Part shown: positions 25,510-34,025 of the stretch, in pieces
Layout of the letters: the number at the start of each line of letters is the position of its first letter
Position numbering within the stretch: position 1 is the first letter of the stretch
Origin: an uncultured Pelagibacteraceae bacterium
Lineage (GTDB): Bacteria; Pseudomonadota; Alphaproteobacteria; Pelagibacterales; Pelagibacteraceae
Direction: 5' to 3'
Assembly (NCBI GenBank): GCA_902522955.1
Contig: CABYXR010000001.1
Span: 124,001-188,000, forward strand
DNA: 64,000 bases
The notes under the pieces: model-generated
Told to the model about the DNA's origin: nothing
What the model saw: only the letters and a program-made list of their open reading frames with translations
Database searches by the model: none
Translations under genes and position numbers: made by a program

Positions 25510-26561
25510 TTAATCCTCAAATCAGTATTAGTATCAAACAGGTGTAGTTTGTCATTTTGAATGGAAAGATTTATATTTTTTCCAATAGTGTCTTCTTTAA
25601 CAACACCTGAGATACTTGCAACTAAAATTTCATTACTATTTTCAAGTTTACCATGGATAAGTGTATTCGCTCCGATCAGCTCTACAAGTTCAACTTTTAA
25701 CTTGATTGGACCATTTTGATCTAATGCAAAATCTTCAGGTCGCATACCTATATTTACAGGTCCATTAAATTTTGAATTTACAGAAAGTGAGGCTTTGTTT
25801 GCTAAAATTAATTTGTTACTTTCGCAATTACCTTTTAAAATATTCATTGCTGGACTTCCAATAAATTGAGCCGTGAATAAAGTTTTGGGCTTTGTATAAA
25901 CTTCTAAAGGTGTTCCAATATGCTCTACATTACCTTCGTTCATTACAATCATACGATCTGCCAATGTCATAGCTTCAACTTGATCATGTGTTACATAAAG
26001 AGAAGTAGTTTTTAATTGAGTTTGGAGTTTTTTAATCTCTAGTCTCATTTGAACTCTCAATTTTGCATCTAGATTTGATAAAGGTTCATCAAATAAAAAA
26101 GCTACAGGATTTCTTACAATTGCTCTTCCCATCGCAACTCTTTGTCTTTGTCCGCCAGATAATTGATTTGGTTTTCTTTGGAGTAGTTCCCCAAGCTCTA
26201 AAATTTCAGCAGCTTTTTGAACCCTAGTTTCAATTTCGTCTTTAGGAATTTTTGCAATTTTTAAACCATAGGCCATATTATCAAATACAGACATATGAGG
26301 ATAAAGAGCATAATTTTGGAACACCATAGCAATATTTCGCTCCATTGGTTCAAGCTCGTTTACTTTTTTATTATCGATTAAAATATTTCCTTCATTAGCA
26401 TCCTCAAGACCGGCAACCATTCTTAACAAAGTTGATTTTCCACATCCCGAAGGGCCTACAATTACAATTAGCTCACCATCTTTCACATCAATGCTTAGAT
26501 CATGGATAACCTGAGTTTTTCCGAAAGATTTTTTTAAATTTTGTAAACTAATTTGAGACAT
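25506..26561 (-). CDS. ugpC: sn-glycerol-3-phosphate ABC transporter ATP-binding protein
   Basis: 351-aa ATPase of the MalK/UgpC type. Walker A GPSGCGKSTLLR, Q-loop VFQNYALYPHMSVFDN, signature LSGGQRQRVAMGRAI, Walker B FLFDEPLSNLD and switch VTHDQVEAM. The C-terminal extension (NIGMRPEDF) is the OB-fold regulatory region of this branch. Within ugpBAECQ; its start overlaps the ugpE stop by one base. Confidence 0.95.
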   Translation of the reverse strand: MSQISLQNLKKSFGKTQVIHDLSIDVKDGELIVIVGPSGCGKSTLLRMVAGLEDANEGNILIDNKKVNELEPMERNIAMVFQNYALYPHMSVFDNMAYGLKIAKIPKDEIETRVQKAAEILELGELLQRKPNQLSGGQRQRVAMGRAIVRNPVAFLFDEPLSNLDAKLRVQMRLEIKKLQTQLKTTSLYVTHDQVEAMTLADRMIVMNEGNVEHIGTPLEVYTKPKTLFTAQFIGSPAMNILKGNCESNKLILANKASLSVNSKFNGPVNIGMRPEDFALDQNGPIKLKVELVELIGANTLIHGKLENSNEILVASISGVVKEDTIGKNINLSIQNDKLHLFDTNTDLRIN

Positions 26562-27415
26562 TATTTATCGCTTTCTAATAATCCTTTAACAAAAAACTTT
26601 TGCATGCTTACTACTATTATCACTGGGGGCACCATAGCCAACATTGCTGTTGCCATAATCGTTGGCCAATGAGCAAAGTCATCTCCTGTTGGTATCATTG
26701 AGTCTATTGCCATTACAATAGTTTGCATGTCCGGATCGGTTGTCATTAAGAGTGGCCATAAATATTGGTTCCAACCAAAAATAAATAAGATTACAAATAG
26801 AGCTGCGATGTTGGTTTTGCTTATGGGTACTAATATATCTATAAAGAAACGCATAGGGCTGCATCCATCCATTCTAGCTGCTTCAACCATTTCATCTGGA
26901 ATAGTCATAAAAAATTGCCTAAATAAAAAAGTTGCTGTTGCTGATGCAATTAATGGAAAGATTAATCCTGTGTAAGAGTTTAATAAATTTAAGTTGGCAA
27001 CAACTTCATAAGTAGGAACTATTCTTACTTCTACTGGAAGCATTAGAGTAATAAAGATTAACCAGAAACATAAATTTCTAAATGGAAATCTAAAATACAC
27101 AAAAGCAAAAGCTGATAATAAAGAAATTACAATTTTTCCAACAGTAATTCCTATAGCCATAATTGCTGAATTAATCATCATTTGCATGACAGGAACTCTA
27201 GCTCCATAACCCTCAGGAGCCCCCCTAAACAAAGCGTTTGCATAATTTTCAAAAAATTCTCCACCAGGTATTATCGGTAATGGTGGTTGTATTATTGCGT
27301 CTTGGGTAACTGTTGATGCAACGAAAGTTAACCAAACTGGAAAGAAAATGAATAACACTCCTAGAATTAATCCAAAGTGTGTTAACCAATATCCTGATTT
27401 CTTTTTCTCAACCAT
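26561..27415 (-). CDS. ugpE: sn-glycerol-3-phosphate ABC transporter permease UgpE
   Basis: 284-aa permease with six transmembrane segments and the coupling EAA loop (EMVEAARMDGCSPMRFFIDI) near residue 178. Sugar-transporter CUT1 family. The PEGYGARVPVMQMMINSAIM segment before the core is typical for UgpE. One-base overlaps link it to ugpA and ugpC. Confidence 0.93.
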   Translation of the reverse strand: MVEKKKSGYWLTHFGLILGVLFIFFPVWLTFVASTVTQDAIIQPPLPIIPGGEFFENYANALFRGAPEGYGARVPVMQMMINSAIMAIGITVGKIVISLLSAFAFVYFRFPFRNLCFWLIFITLMLPVEVRIVPTYEVVANLNLLNSYTGLIFPLIASATATFLFRQFFMTIPDEMVEAARMDGCSPMRFFIDILVPISKTNIAALFVILFIFGWNQYLWPLLMTTDPDMQTIVMAIDSMIPTGDDFAHWPTIMATAMLAMVPPVIIVVSMQKFFVKGLLESDK

Positions 27416-28296
27416 TAATAATGAACCTTTCTTTCTATATATTTAAATTGAATTACAGTTAAAATTCCGACTAATACTAAAAGAATTACAGACTGGGCTG
27501 CACTAGATCCAAGGTCTTGGCTCACAAAACCATCTGAAAACACTTTATATACAAGTATTGTGGTTGATTGTTCAGGTCCGCCTGAAGTAATCGTGTGTAT
27601 TACCCCAAAAGTATCAAAGAAAGCATAGACAATATTTACTACTAATAAAAAGAATGTGATGGGTGAAAGAAGAGGGATTACAATCGTACCAAACCTTTTC
27701 CAGAAACTAGCGCCATCTATTGCTGCTGCCTCAATGATTGATTTTGGAATAGCTTGTAATCCTGCTAAAAAAAATAAAAAGTTATAACTTATTCTTCCCC
27801 ATGAGGACGCTAAAATAACTAAAAACATCGCTTGATCACCTTTTAAAGTGTGATTCCATTCATAACCTAAAGCTTTAAGATAATAAGAGGCTAAACCAAT
27901 ATTTCCATTAAACATAAACAACCATAAAACCCCTGCGATCGCTGGTGCTATAGCGTAAGGCCAAATTAATAGTGTTTGATAAACACCTGCTCCCTTAATT
28001 AATCGATCTGCTAAAGCTGCTAGATATAAACCTATAGCCATGGATGAAACTGAGACAGCAGTAGAAAAAATTATTGTGGTTTTAAAACTAGCTAAATAAT
28101 AAGGATCAGATAACAAAAATCTAAAATTATCTAAACCTACAAATTCTGTTTTTAATCCAAAAGGGTCAGGTAAAAACAAAGAATTCCAAATTGCTTGCCC
28201 TGACGGATAAAAGAAAAAAATAAAAGAGATGATAAGTTGTGGTGCAACTAAAATAGCTGGTAACATCCAACCTTTAAAAAATACTCTTTTTTCCAT
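27415..28296 (-). CDS. ugpA: sn-glycerol-3-phosphate ABC transporter permease UgpA
   Basis: 293-aa permease, six transmembrane segments, with EAA loop IIEAAAIDGASFWKRF and the conserved GGPEQSTTILVYKVFSDGF segment near residue 240. Forms the membrane channel with UgpE. A perfect 12-bp hairpin in the gap after ugpB separates it from the binding-protein gene. Confidence 0.93.
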   Translation of the reverse strand: MEKRVFFKGWMLPAILVAPQLIISFIFFFYPSGQAIWNSLFLPDPFGLKTEFVGLDNFRFLLSDPYYLASFKTTIIFSTAVSVSSMAIGLYLAALADRLIKGAGVYQTLLIWPYAIAPAIAGVLWLFMFNGNIGLASYYLKALGYEWNHTLKGDQAMFLVILASSWGRISYNFLFFLAGLQAIPKSIIEAAAIDGASFWKRFGTIVIPLLSPITFFLLVVNIVYAFFDTFGVIHTITSGGPEQSTTILVYKVFSDGFVSQDLGSSAAQSVILLVLVGILTVIQFKYIERKVHY

Positions 28297-28309
28297 TTGA
28301 TATTAAGAA

Positions 28310-28339
28310 ATATTCTAGGGGTTTTCACCCCTAGAATAT
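28310..28339 (-). other. Stable hairpin between ugpB and ugpA
   Basis: ATATTCTAGGGG (28310-28321) and CCCCTAGAATAT (28328-28339) form a perfect 12-bp stem with a 6-nt loop, 10 nt after the ugpB stop. No T-run follows on the minus strand, so termination is at best partial. In binding-protein operons such hairpins protect the upstream mRNA and raise binding-protein yield over the permeases. Confidence 0.8.
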
Positions 28340-28348
28340 CAAATTGAT

Positions 28349-29662
28349 TTACTTGTTAGCTCTTTCAAATCTTCTTAAAAGAACATTACCTCTTTTTACA
28401 GCGCTATCTAAAGCTACTTGTGCAGTTTTTTTACCGCTATAAACTCCTTCCATCTCTTCATCGATAATTCCTCTTATCTGATCAAAAGATCCAAGACGTA
28501 AGCCTTTAGAGTTTTGAGTAACTTTATTTCTCATCATCTGTATTCCAGCTAAATCAGTTCCAGGATTTGCTTTGTAGAAACCTGAACTTTTAGTTTTTTT
28601 AGCGGCAGCTGTTGTTACACCTAAATAACCAGTATCTTGGTGCCACTTAGCTTGAATGTCAGTTCTAGATAGGAAAGCTAAAAATGCAGCTGTGCCTTTA
28701 TTTTCCTCTTTAGATTTTCCAGATAGAGCCCATAAAGATGAACCTCCAATTATTGTATTCTGAGGTGCTTGTGTTGCTCCATAGTAAGGTAAATGTCTAA
28801 TACCGAACTCAAACTTGGCTTGTTTTTTTATACCAGCGTATCCTGCTGAAGACTCTGTCATCAACATACACTCTCCGGCTCTAAAATTTTTACCAGCTTC
28901 GTTTCTTCTTCCCATGTATTTAAATTTACCTTCTTGAGCCCATTTACCCAAAGTTTGGATGTGTTTGATATGAACTGGGCTGTTGAATGCCAACTCAGTA
29001 TCTAAACCAGCAAATCCATTAGATTTAGTTGCAAATGGTATATTGTGATAAGCTGAAAAATTCTCAAGATGGACCCAACTGTGCCAACATGTACAGAAAG
29101 GCATATCAATACCTTTCGCTTTTGCAGCATCAAGTGCGTTCCCAACTTTTTTCCAAGTGCTTAAATCCATTTCTGGATCCAAACCTGCTTTTTTCATTAA
29201 GTCTTTATTTACCCAAAGGACTGGTGTTGATGAGTTATATGGCATAGATAACATTTTGCCATCTGTAGTAGTGTAGTAACCACTTACCGCCGACACGAAT
29301 CCATTTGGATTAAATCTTTGACCAGCATCTTTCATAAGTTCGTACATAGGAACATAGGCTCCTTTAGCTGCCATCAAACTGGCAGTTCCAACTTCAAATA
29401 CCATTAATATATTTGGATGTTGACCAGCTCTAAAAGCTGCAATACCAGCATTTAAAGTTTCGGAATAATTTCCTTTTCTAGTATGAACAACAGTATACTT
29501 GTCTTGGCTTGCATTAAATTTTTCCACTTGTTCATTAAGTAGTTCACCTAATCTTCCACCAAAAGCATGCCACCATTGTATTTCTGTTTTTGCTTGAGCA
29601 GCAGTTCCTGCAAACATTGCAAAAAGTGCTATCGAGCAAATCAGTGCTTTTAATTGTTTCAT
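28349..29662 (-). CDS. ugpB: sn-glycerol-3-phosphate-binding protein UgpB
   Basis: 437-aa periplasmic receptor: signal peptide of about 24 residues ending FAGTAAQA, mature start KTEIQWWHAFGGRLGELLNE as in UgpB. IIGGSSLWALSG and SRTDIQAKWHQDTGYLGV are family features. It opens ugpBAECQ; a GGGGGA Shine-Dalgarno precedes the ATG. The 94-bp gap upstream holds a palindromic CTTTTTCAAAAAG (29683-29695) but no convincing Pho box. Confidence 0.94.
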   Translation of the reverse strand: MKQLKALICSIALFAMFAGTAAQAKTEIQWWHAFGGRLGELLNEQVEKFNASQDKYTVVHTRKGNYSETLNAGIAAFRAGQHPNILMVFEVGTASLMAAKGAYVPMYELMKDAGQRFNPNGFVSAVSGYYTTTDGKMLSMPYNSSTPVLWVNKDLMKKAGLDPEMDLSTWKKVGNALDAAKAKGIDMPFCTCWHSWVHLENFSAYHNIPFATKSNGFAGLDTELAFNSPVHIKHIQTLGKWAQEGKFKYMGRRNEAGKNFRAGECMLMTESSAGYAGIKKQAKFEFGIRHLPYYGATQAPQNTIIGGSSLWALSGKSKEENKGTAAFLAFLSRTDIQAKWHQDTGYLGVTTAAAKKTKSSGFYKANPGTDLAGIQMMRNKVTQNSKGLRLGSFDQIRGIIDEEMEGVYSGKKTAQVALDSAVKRGNVLLRRFERANK

Positions 29663-29756
29663 TGTGTATCCCCCAATATTATCTTTTTGAAAAAGCTAGC
29701 ATAAAAAAAATATAATGAGGAGTCTGAATATAAATTTAAAGATTCTACTATAGGTT

Positions 29757-30101
29757 TTATTTTACTTTTCCTAAAGTATTTAAAAGGACAACTCCCATAA
29801 TTATTAATACTAAACCTGAGATACCATAAATATTTGGGGTTTGATTATATTTGAAAACTCCAAACAAAGTGACTGCAGTAATTGTGAGAGCTCCGTAAGT
29901 TGCGTAAGTAAAACCTACCGGTATTACACCCATAGCTTTTGAAAGACAAAATATACAAACAAACATATTTGCTACAACGAAAAGAGTTGGCCCAAGTTTA
30001 GTAAATCCCTCGGTAGTTTTTAAAAAGCTATTAGAACAAATACCAGTTAATATAGCTAGAATTAAAAAAATATATCCTGATAATAAACTAATACTTTTCA
30101 T
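29757..30101 (-). CDS. SMR-family-like membrane protein lacking the usual Glu14 and Trp63
   Basis: 114 aa, four transmembrane helices. FLKTTEGFTKLGPTLFVVAN and IPVGFTYATYGAL align with EmrE (LMKFSEGFTRL; IPTGIAYAIWSG). On that alignment the proton/drug-binding Glu14 is Gly (ILTGICSN) and Trp63 is Tyr, so ordinary multidrug efflux is unlikely. It could be a non-drug SMR relative or part of a heterodimer. Overlaps the upstream NDUFA9-like gene by 4 bp. Confidence 0.75.
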   Translation of the reverse strand: MKSISLLSGYIFLILAILTGICSNSFLKTTEGFTKLGPTLFVVANMFVCIFCLSKAMGVIPVGFTYATYGALTITAVTLFGVFKYNQTPNIYGISGLVLIIMGVVLLNTLGKVK

Positions 30102-31042
30102 TGTGCTTTTGCAAACTGTCCACCATCTCTAAATCTCCATAACCATTTTTTCATTGCTTCTTCAACATCAGATGGTTTTACGTTAAGGTCTTGTAATGTT
30201 AGATGATTATTTGAAACAACATTATCTGCCTCCGATAATATTTCACATTGGTCTCGAGTTAATATTGGAGGTATTGGAAGCAAACTCATAACACTACTTT
30301 GAATTTTTGCAATTGGCATCGGCATTTCAACGACAAATCTTTTCTTGTTTAATGTTTTAGTAATTGATTTTACCATATCACCAAAACTTATAATTTTAGG
30401 CCCGCCAATTTCATAAATTTTTCCATGATTATTTTTTGCTTCAATAGCCTTAACAATGGCATCAGCAACATCTGTAACTAATATAGGTTGAAATTTATAG
30501 TAAATACCAACTACTGGTATGACCGGTAAAACACTTAATTTAGAAAATAAATTTGTAAAATTATCTTCTGTGCCACACACAACGCTTGGTCTTATGACTA
30601 CTGTATTTTTAAAGTTTGTTAATGCTTTCATTTCCCCTTGGAATTTGGATCGTTGATATAAAGATTTTGAATTCTCGTTTGCTCCTATTGCACTTACTTG
30701 AATGAATTTTTTCACATCTGACTGAGCACATATTTTTGCAACCGCCTCAGGTATGTCTCTATGAATTTTCATGAATTTTTGTTTTCTATTCTCATAAAGA
30801 ATTCCAATTAAATTAATTACAACATCTGAATTTTTTATAGACTCTTTCAATTCATCAAAATTATTAGAATTCCAATCAATGAGCTCTATAGAGCCTGGAG
30901 TGGCTTGAGTCTTTAAATACCCTTTTTGAAAAGCATTTCTTGTAGAAATGATGCATCTATAGTTCTTCTTAGTCAAATTTCGAACAAGATATCTTCCTAT
31001 AAAACCACCACCACCTAAAATTGTGCAAATTTGATTTTTCAT
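30098..31042 (-). CDS. NDUFA9-like atypical short-chain dehydrogenase
   Basis: 314-aa Rossmann-fold protein of the NAD(P)-dependent epimerase/atypical SDR group. The N-terminus TILGGGGFIGRYLVRNL is the dinucleotide-binding motif, followed by DVVINLIGILYENRKQKF and the YQRSKFQGE segment (YxxxK). This pattern matches the complex I NDUFA9-like branch of alphaproteobacteria, where it is an accessory or assembly protein. Its start is only 18 bp from the divergent rnd. Confidence 0.85.
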   Translation of the reverse strand: MKNQICTILGGGGFIGRYLVRNLTKKNYRCIISTRNAFQKGYLKTQATPGSIELIDWNSNNFDELKESIKNSDVVINLIGILYENRKQKFMKIHRDIPEAVAKICAQSDVKKFIQVSAIGANENSKSLYQRSKFQGEMKALTNFKNTVVIRPSVVCGTEDNFTNLFSKLSVLPVIPVVGIYYKFQPILVTDVADAIVKAIEAKNNHGKIYEIGGPKIISFGDMVKSITKTLNKKRFVVEMPMPIAKIQSSVMSLLPIPPILTRDQCEILSEADNVVSNNHLTLQDLNVKPSDVEEAMKKWLWRFRDGGQFAKAQ

Positions 31043-31060
31043 GATATTTAGAAACTATAT

Positions 31061-31684
31061 ATGAAAATAATTAAGATAAAAGAGGACATAACTTCTGAGA
31101 TAGCTAGTTCATTTAAGAACAGTATTGCAATAGATACAGAAGCTACAGGTTTGCAGATACCTGAAAGAGATAAGTTAAGTTTAATACAAATTTGTGATGA
31201 AAAAGAAAATGTTTACATTATTCAACCGAACAAAAAAACTTTTAAGGCCCCAAATTTAGTTTCAGTCCTTGAAAATGATAAAATTTTAAAGATAGGTCAT
31301 TTTTTAAGATTTGATAAGAGTGCTTTAGAATATTTTTTAAAATGCAAATTAAAGAATATTTTTGACACTAAAATAGCATCAAAAATCGTTAGAACATATA
31401 CCGATGCTCACGGATTAAAAAACCTAGTTCAAGAATTCTGTAATAAAAATTTGGACAAACGCCAAGGTAGCAGTGATTGGAATAAAGATATAAGCGACCT
31501 TTCAGAAAAACAATTAGAGTATGCCGCAAATGATGTAATTTTTTTACATAAAATAAAATTTGAATTAGAGAAAATGCTAGTAAGAGAAAATAGAATGCAA
31601 TTATTCAACAATTGTCTCCAGTTTTTGAATACTAGAGTTGAACTAGATCAGAATGGATTTAAGTTTGATATTTTTGAACATTAA
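31061..31684 (+). CDS. rnd: RNase D-like 3'-5' exonuclease (short form)
   Basis: 207 aa, only the DEDDy exonuclease domain without HRDC domains. ExoI AIDTEATGL, ExoII KIGHFLRFDKSAL and ExoIII YAANDVIFLHKI give all metal-binding acidic residues and the tyrosine. Should trim tRNA or other RNA 3' ends. First gene of the plus-strand run, its stop overlapping the kdsD start (TAATG). Confidence 0.88.
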   Translation: MKIIKIKEDITSEIASSFKNSIAIDTEATGLQIPERDKLSLIQICDEKENVYIIQPNKKTFKAPNLVSVLENDKILKIGHFLRFDKSALEYFLKCKLKNIFDTKIASKIVRTYTDAHGLKNLVQEFCNKNLDKRQGSSDWNKDISDLSEKQLEYAANDVIFLHKIKFELEKMLVRENRMQLFNNCLQFLNTRVELDQNGFKFDIFEH

Positions 31685-32664
31685 TGAAAAAAAATAATTA
31701 CATAAATTTAGCAAAAAAGGCTGCTAAAAATCAAATTAGAGAATTAAATAAAATAAACAAAGTATTTAACAACTCTTTCATCAAAGCGGTTGATTTAATA
31801 CTAAATTGTAGAGGAAAAGTAGTTTTTGCGGGTATAGGTAAATCAGGATTGATTGCACGTAAAATTTCAGCAACATTTTCTAGCGTTGGAATTCCAAGTT
31901 TTTTTTGTGATCCAGCACAAGCTCTGCATGGAGACATGGGTCAGATTGAAAGAAAAGATATATTAATTATATTTTCATATTCTGGGAACACTTCCGAACT
32001 TTCAAATATGCTAAGATATGCAAATCGTTATAGAATAAAAATTATTGGAGCTGCCTCAAAATCTGACAGTTTGTTACTAAAAGCTAGTGACATTAAACTT
32101 TTATTACCAAAAGTAAAAGAGTCCGATGTCATCGGTATGGTTCCAACCTCAAGTACATCTTTAACAATGTTATTAGGTGATTGTTTAGCCACTACAGTCA
32201 TGTATAAAAAGAAATTTTCAAAAGAAAAATTTAAAATTTTTCACCCCGGTGGTAATATTGGGGGATCTTTGCTTTTAGCAAAAGATATAATGGTTACTGG
32301 AAAAAAACTTCCTGTAATCAATTATAAAAAAAGAATTAAAGAAGCTTTAACAGTTATAAATAGAAAAAAACTTGGGATAGTTGTTGTATTAAAAAATAAT
32401 TTTATAACAGGACTTATATCTGATGGAGACTTACGAAGAGAAATAAAATCAATTTCAAAAATAACTAATTTAGAAAAAATCATGACAAAAAATCCTCTGA
32501 TAGTTAATGAAAATATGCCAGCCTCGAAAGCATTAACCATCATGAATGAAAAGAAAATAACTAGTTTATTGGTGGTTTCAGATAAACACTACAGATTAAA
32601 GAAAAAAGCTAAATTGAAAGGAATAATTCACATACACTTTCTCTTACAGCACGGTATAAGATGA
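31684..32664 (+). CDS. kdsD: Arabinose-5-phosphate isomerase (SIS + tandem CBS)
   Basis: Converts ribulose-5-phosphate to arabinose-5-phosphate, the first step to Kdo. 326 aa: SIS domain with VVFAGIGKSGLIARKISAT, ALHGDMGQI, FSYSGNTSEL and FHPGGNIGGSLL, then two CBS domains (IMVTGKKLP.. and IMTKNPLIV..). The segment ESDVIGMVPTSSTS departs slightly from the usual EACPLGLAPTTST. Its neighbours lptC and lptB place it in the lipopolysaccharide assembly cluster. Confidence 0.93.
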   Translation: MKKNNYINLAKKAAKNQIRELNKINKVFNNSFIKAVDLILNCRGKVVFAGIGKSGLIARKISATFSSVGIPSFFCDPAQALHGDMGQIERKDILIIFSYSGNTSELSNMLRYANRYRIKIIGAASKSDSLLLKASDIKLLLPKVKESDVIGMVPTSSTSLTMLLGDCLATTVMYKKKFSKEKFKIFHPGGNIGGSLLLAKDIMVTGKKLPVINYKKRIKEALTVINRKKLGIVVVLKNNFITGLISDGDLRREIKSISKITNLEKIMTKNPLIVNENMPASKALTIMNEKKITSLLVVSDKHYRLKKKAKLKGIIHIHFLLQHGIR

Positions 32665-33281
32665 TGGAGAGAAAGAAGAAATTAAGAATTACTCAATTTA
32701 TTTTATTGTTTGTTGGAATACTAATAATTTATTTTACATACTATAACCAAGAATACAAAATCGATGAAACGATAATATCTGAAACAACGAGGGAAAAACT
32801 AAAAGAGCAAGTTTCTAAAGAAAATTTAGAAGGTAAAGAAAAATTTATTAATATCGAATATACAGGTTTAGATCTAAGCGGTAATAGATATTTACTAAAA
32901 TCTGAAGAAGCTTATCTAGATGAAGTGTCACCAGAAATAATATACATGTCATCTGTCGAGGCAATCTTTTATTTTAAAGATGATACAGTTTTACGAATTT
33001 GGTCAAAAAAAGGTATTTATAATAACAAAACTTTAGATATGAAGTTTATCGACGATGTAAAAGCAAAATATTTGAATAGCAACCTCTTTGCTCAAAAAGC
33101 TGATTATTCTAACTCAGAGAGATATCTAAGTATTTATGACAATGTAAGAATTGATGATATAAGAGGTAACTTAATAGCTGATAAACTTTTATTTGACATA
33201 AAAAAACAAAAATTAAATATTACCTCTTTTAATAACGGTAATATAAATGCTAATGTAAAATTAAATGAAAAAAGGTTTTAG
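32661..33281 (+). CDS. lptC: LptC-like lipopolysaccharide export protein
   Basis: 206 aa (ATG at 32661 or 32664): an N-terminal membrane anchor (residues 9-27) followed by a beta-rich OstA/LptC-type domain (NIEYTGLDLSGNRYLLKSEE...VEAIFYFKDDTVLRIWSKKG). LptC links the LptBFG transporter to the periplasmic bridge. In alphaproteobacteria lptA normally stands between lptC and lptB; here lptC overlaps lptB by 17 bp and no lptA is present. Confidence 0.85.
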   Translation: MMERKKKLRITQFILLFVGILIIYFTYYNQEYKIDETIISETTREKLKEQVSKENLEGKEKFINIEYTGLDLSGNRYLLKSEEAYLDEVSPEIIYMSSVEAIFYFKDDTVLRIWSKKGIYNNKTLDMKFIDDVKAKYLNSNLFAQKADYSNSERYLSIYDNVRIDDIRGNLIADKLLFDIKKQKLNITSFNNGNINANVKLNEKRF

Positions 33282-34020
33282 AATATTAAAATTTAAAAAA
33301 GATAAGCCAATTTTTGAAGTAAAAGATATAAGTAAATCTTTTGATGGAAGGCCGGTTTTAAAAAAACTTTCGCTTAAAGTTTTTCCCGGTGAGTGTGTGG
33401 GCGTCCTTGGTCCTAATGGATGCGGAAAAACAACATTGTTTTCTATAAGTATAGGAGAACAAACTCCTGAAGGTGGAAAGATTTACTTAAATAACAAATC
33501 AATTGAACAAATACCTATACATTTAAGATCAAAAGAAGGTTTAGGATATCTTCCTCAACAAAGAAGTGTTTTTGATATGAGTGTATATGATAATATTCTT
33601 GGAATAGCCCAAATCAGTATAAAAGATACGAGTCTTCAAAAAGAGATAACAGAAAAATTACTTGATGAATTTAATTTACAACACTTAAGAAGTCTAAATG
33701 CTTCAGTGTTATCTGGAGGGGAAATTAGAAGATTGATGATGGCCAGAGTGATGATCAATAAACCAAAGATTGTTTTATTGGATGAGCCATTAGCAGCCTT
33801 AGATCCTTTAGTAATTCAAGATATACAGAAATATATATTAAAAATTCAATCTAGTGGTACAGCCATTCTTGTTACCGATCACAATGTTAAAAATTTATTT
33901 GATATCACTGACAGAAGCTATGTTCTTGGTGAACATACTGTAATAGCTGAAGGGACCTCACGAGAACTATTAAAATCCTCAAAAGCTATAGAGCATTATT
34001 TTGGATCACAATTTTCATAA
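33265..34020 (+). CDS. lptB: Lipopolysaccharide export ATPase LptB
   Basis: 251-aa ATPase of LptB2FGC. Walker A GPNGCGKTTLF, Q-loop YLPQQRSVFDMSVYDN, signature LSGGEIRRLMMARVM, Walker B IVLLDEPLAALDP, and TDHNVKNLFDITDRSYVL, the TDHNV motif that marks LptB. The product drives extraction of LPS from the inner membrane. Overlaps lptC; aroA follows after 5 bp. Confidence 0.95.
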   Translation: MKKGFRILKFKKDKPIFEVKDISKSFDGRPVLKKLSLKVFPGECVGVLGPNGCGKTTLFSISIGEQTPEGGKIYLNNKSIEQIPIHLRSKEGLGYLPQQRSVFDMSVYDNILGIAQISIKDTSLQKEITEKLLDEFNLQHLRSLNASVLSGGEIRRLMMARVMINKPKIVLLDEPLAALDPLVIQDIQKYILKIQSSGTAILVTDHNVKNLFDITDRSYVLGEHTVIAEGTSRELLKSSKAIEHYFGSQFS

Positions 34021-34025
34021 AATTA

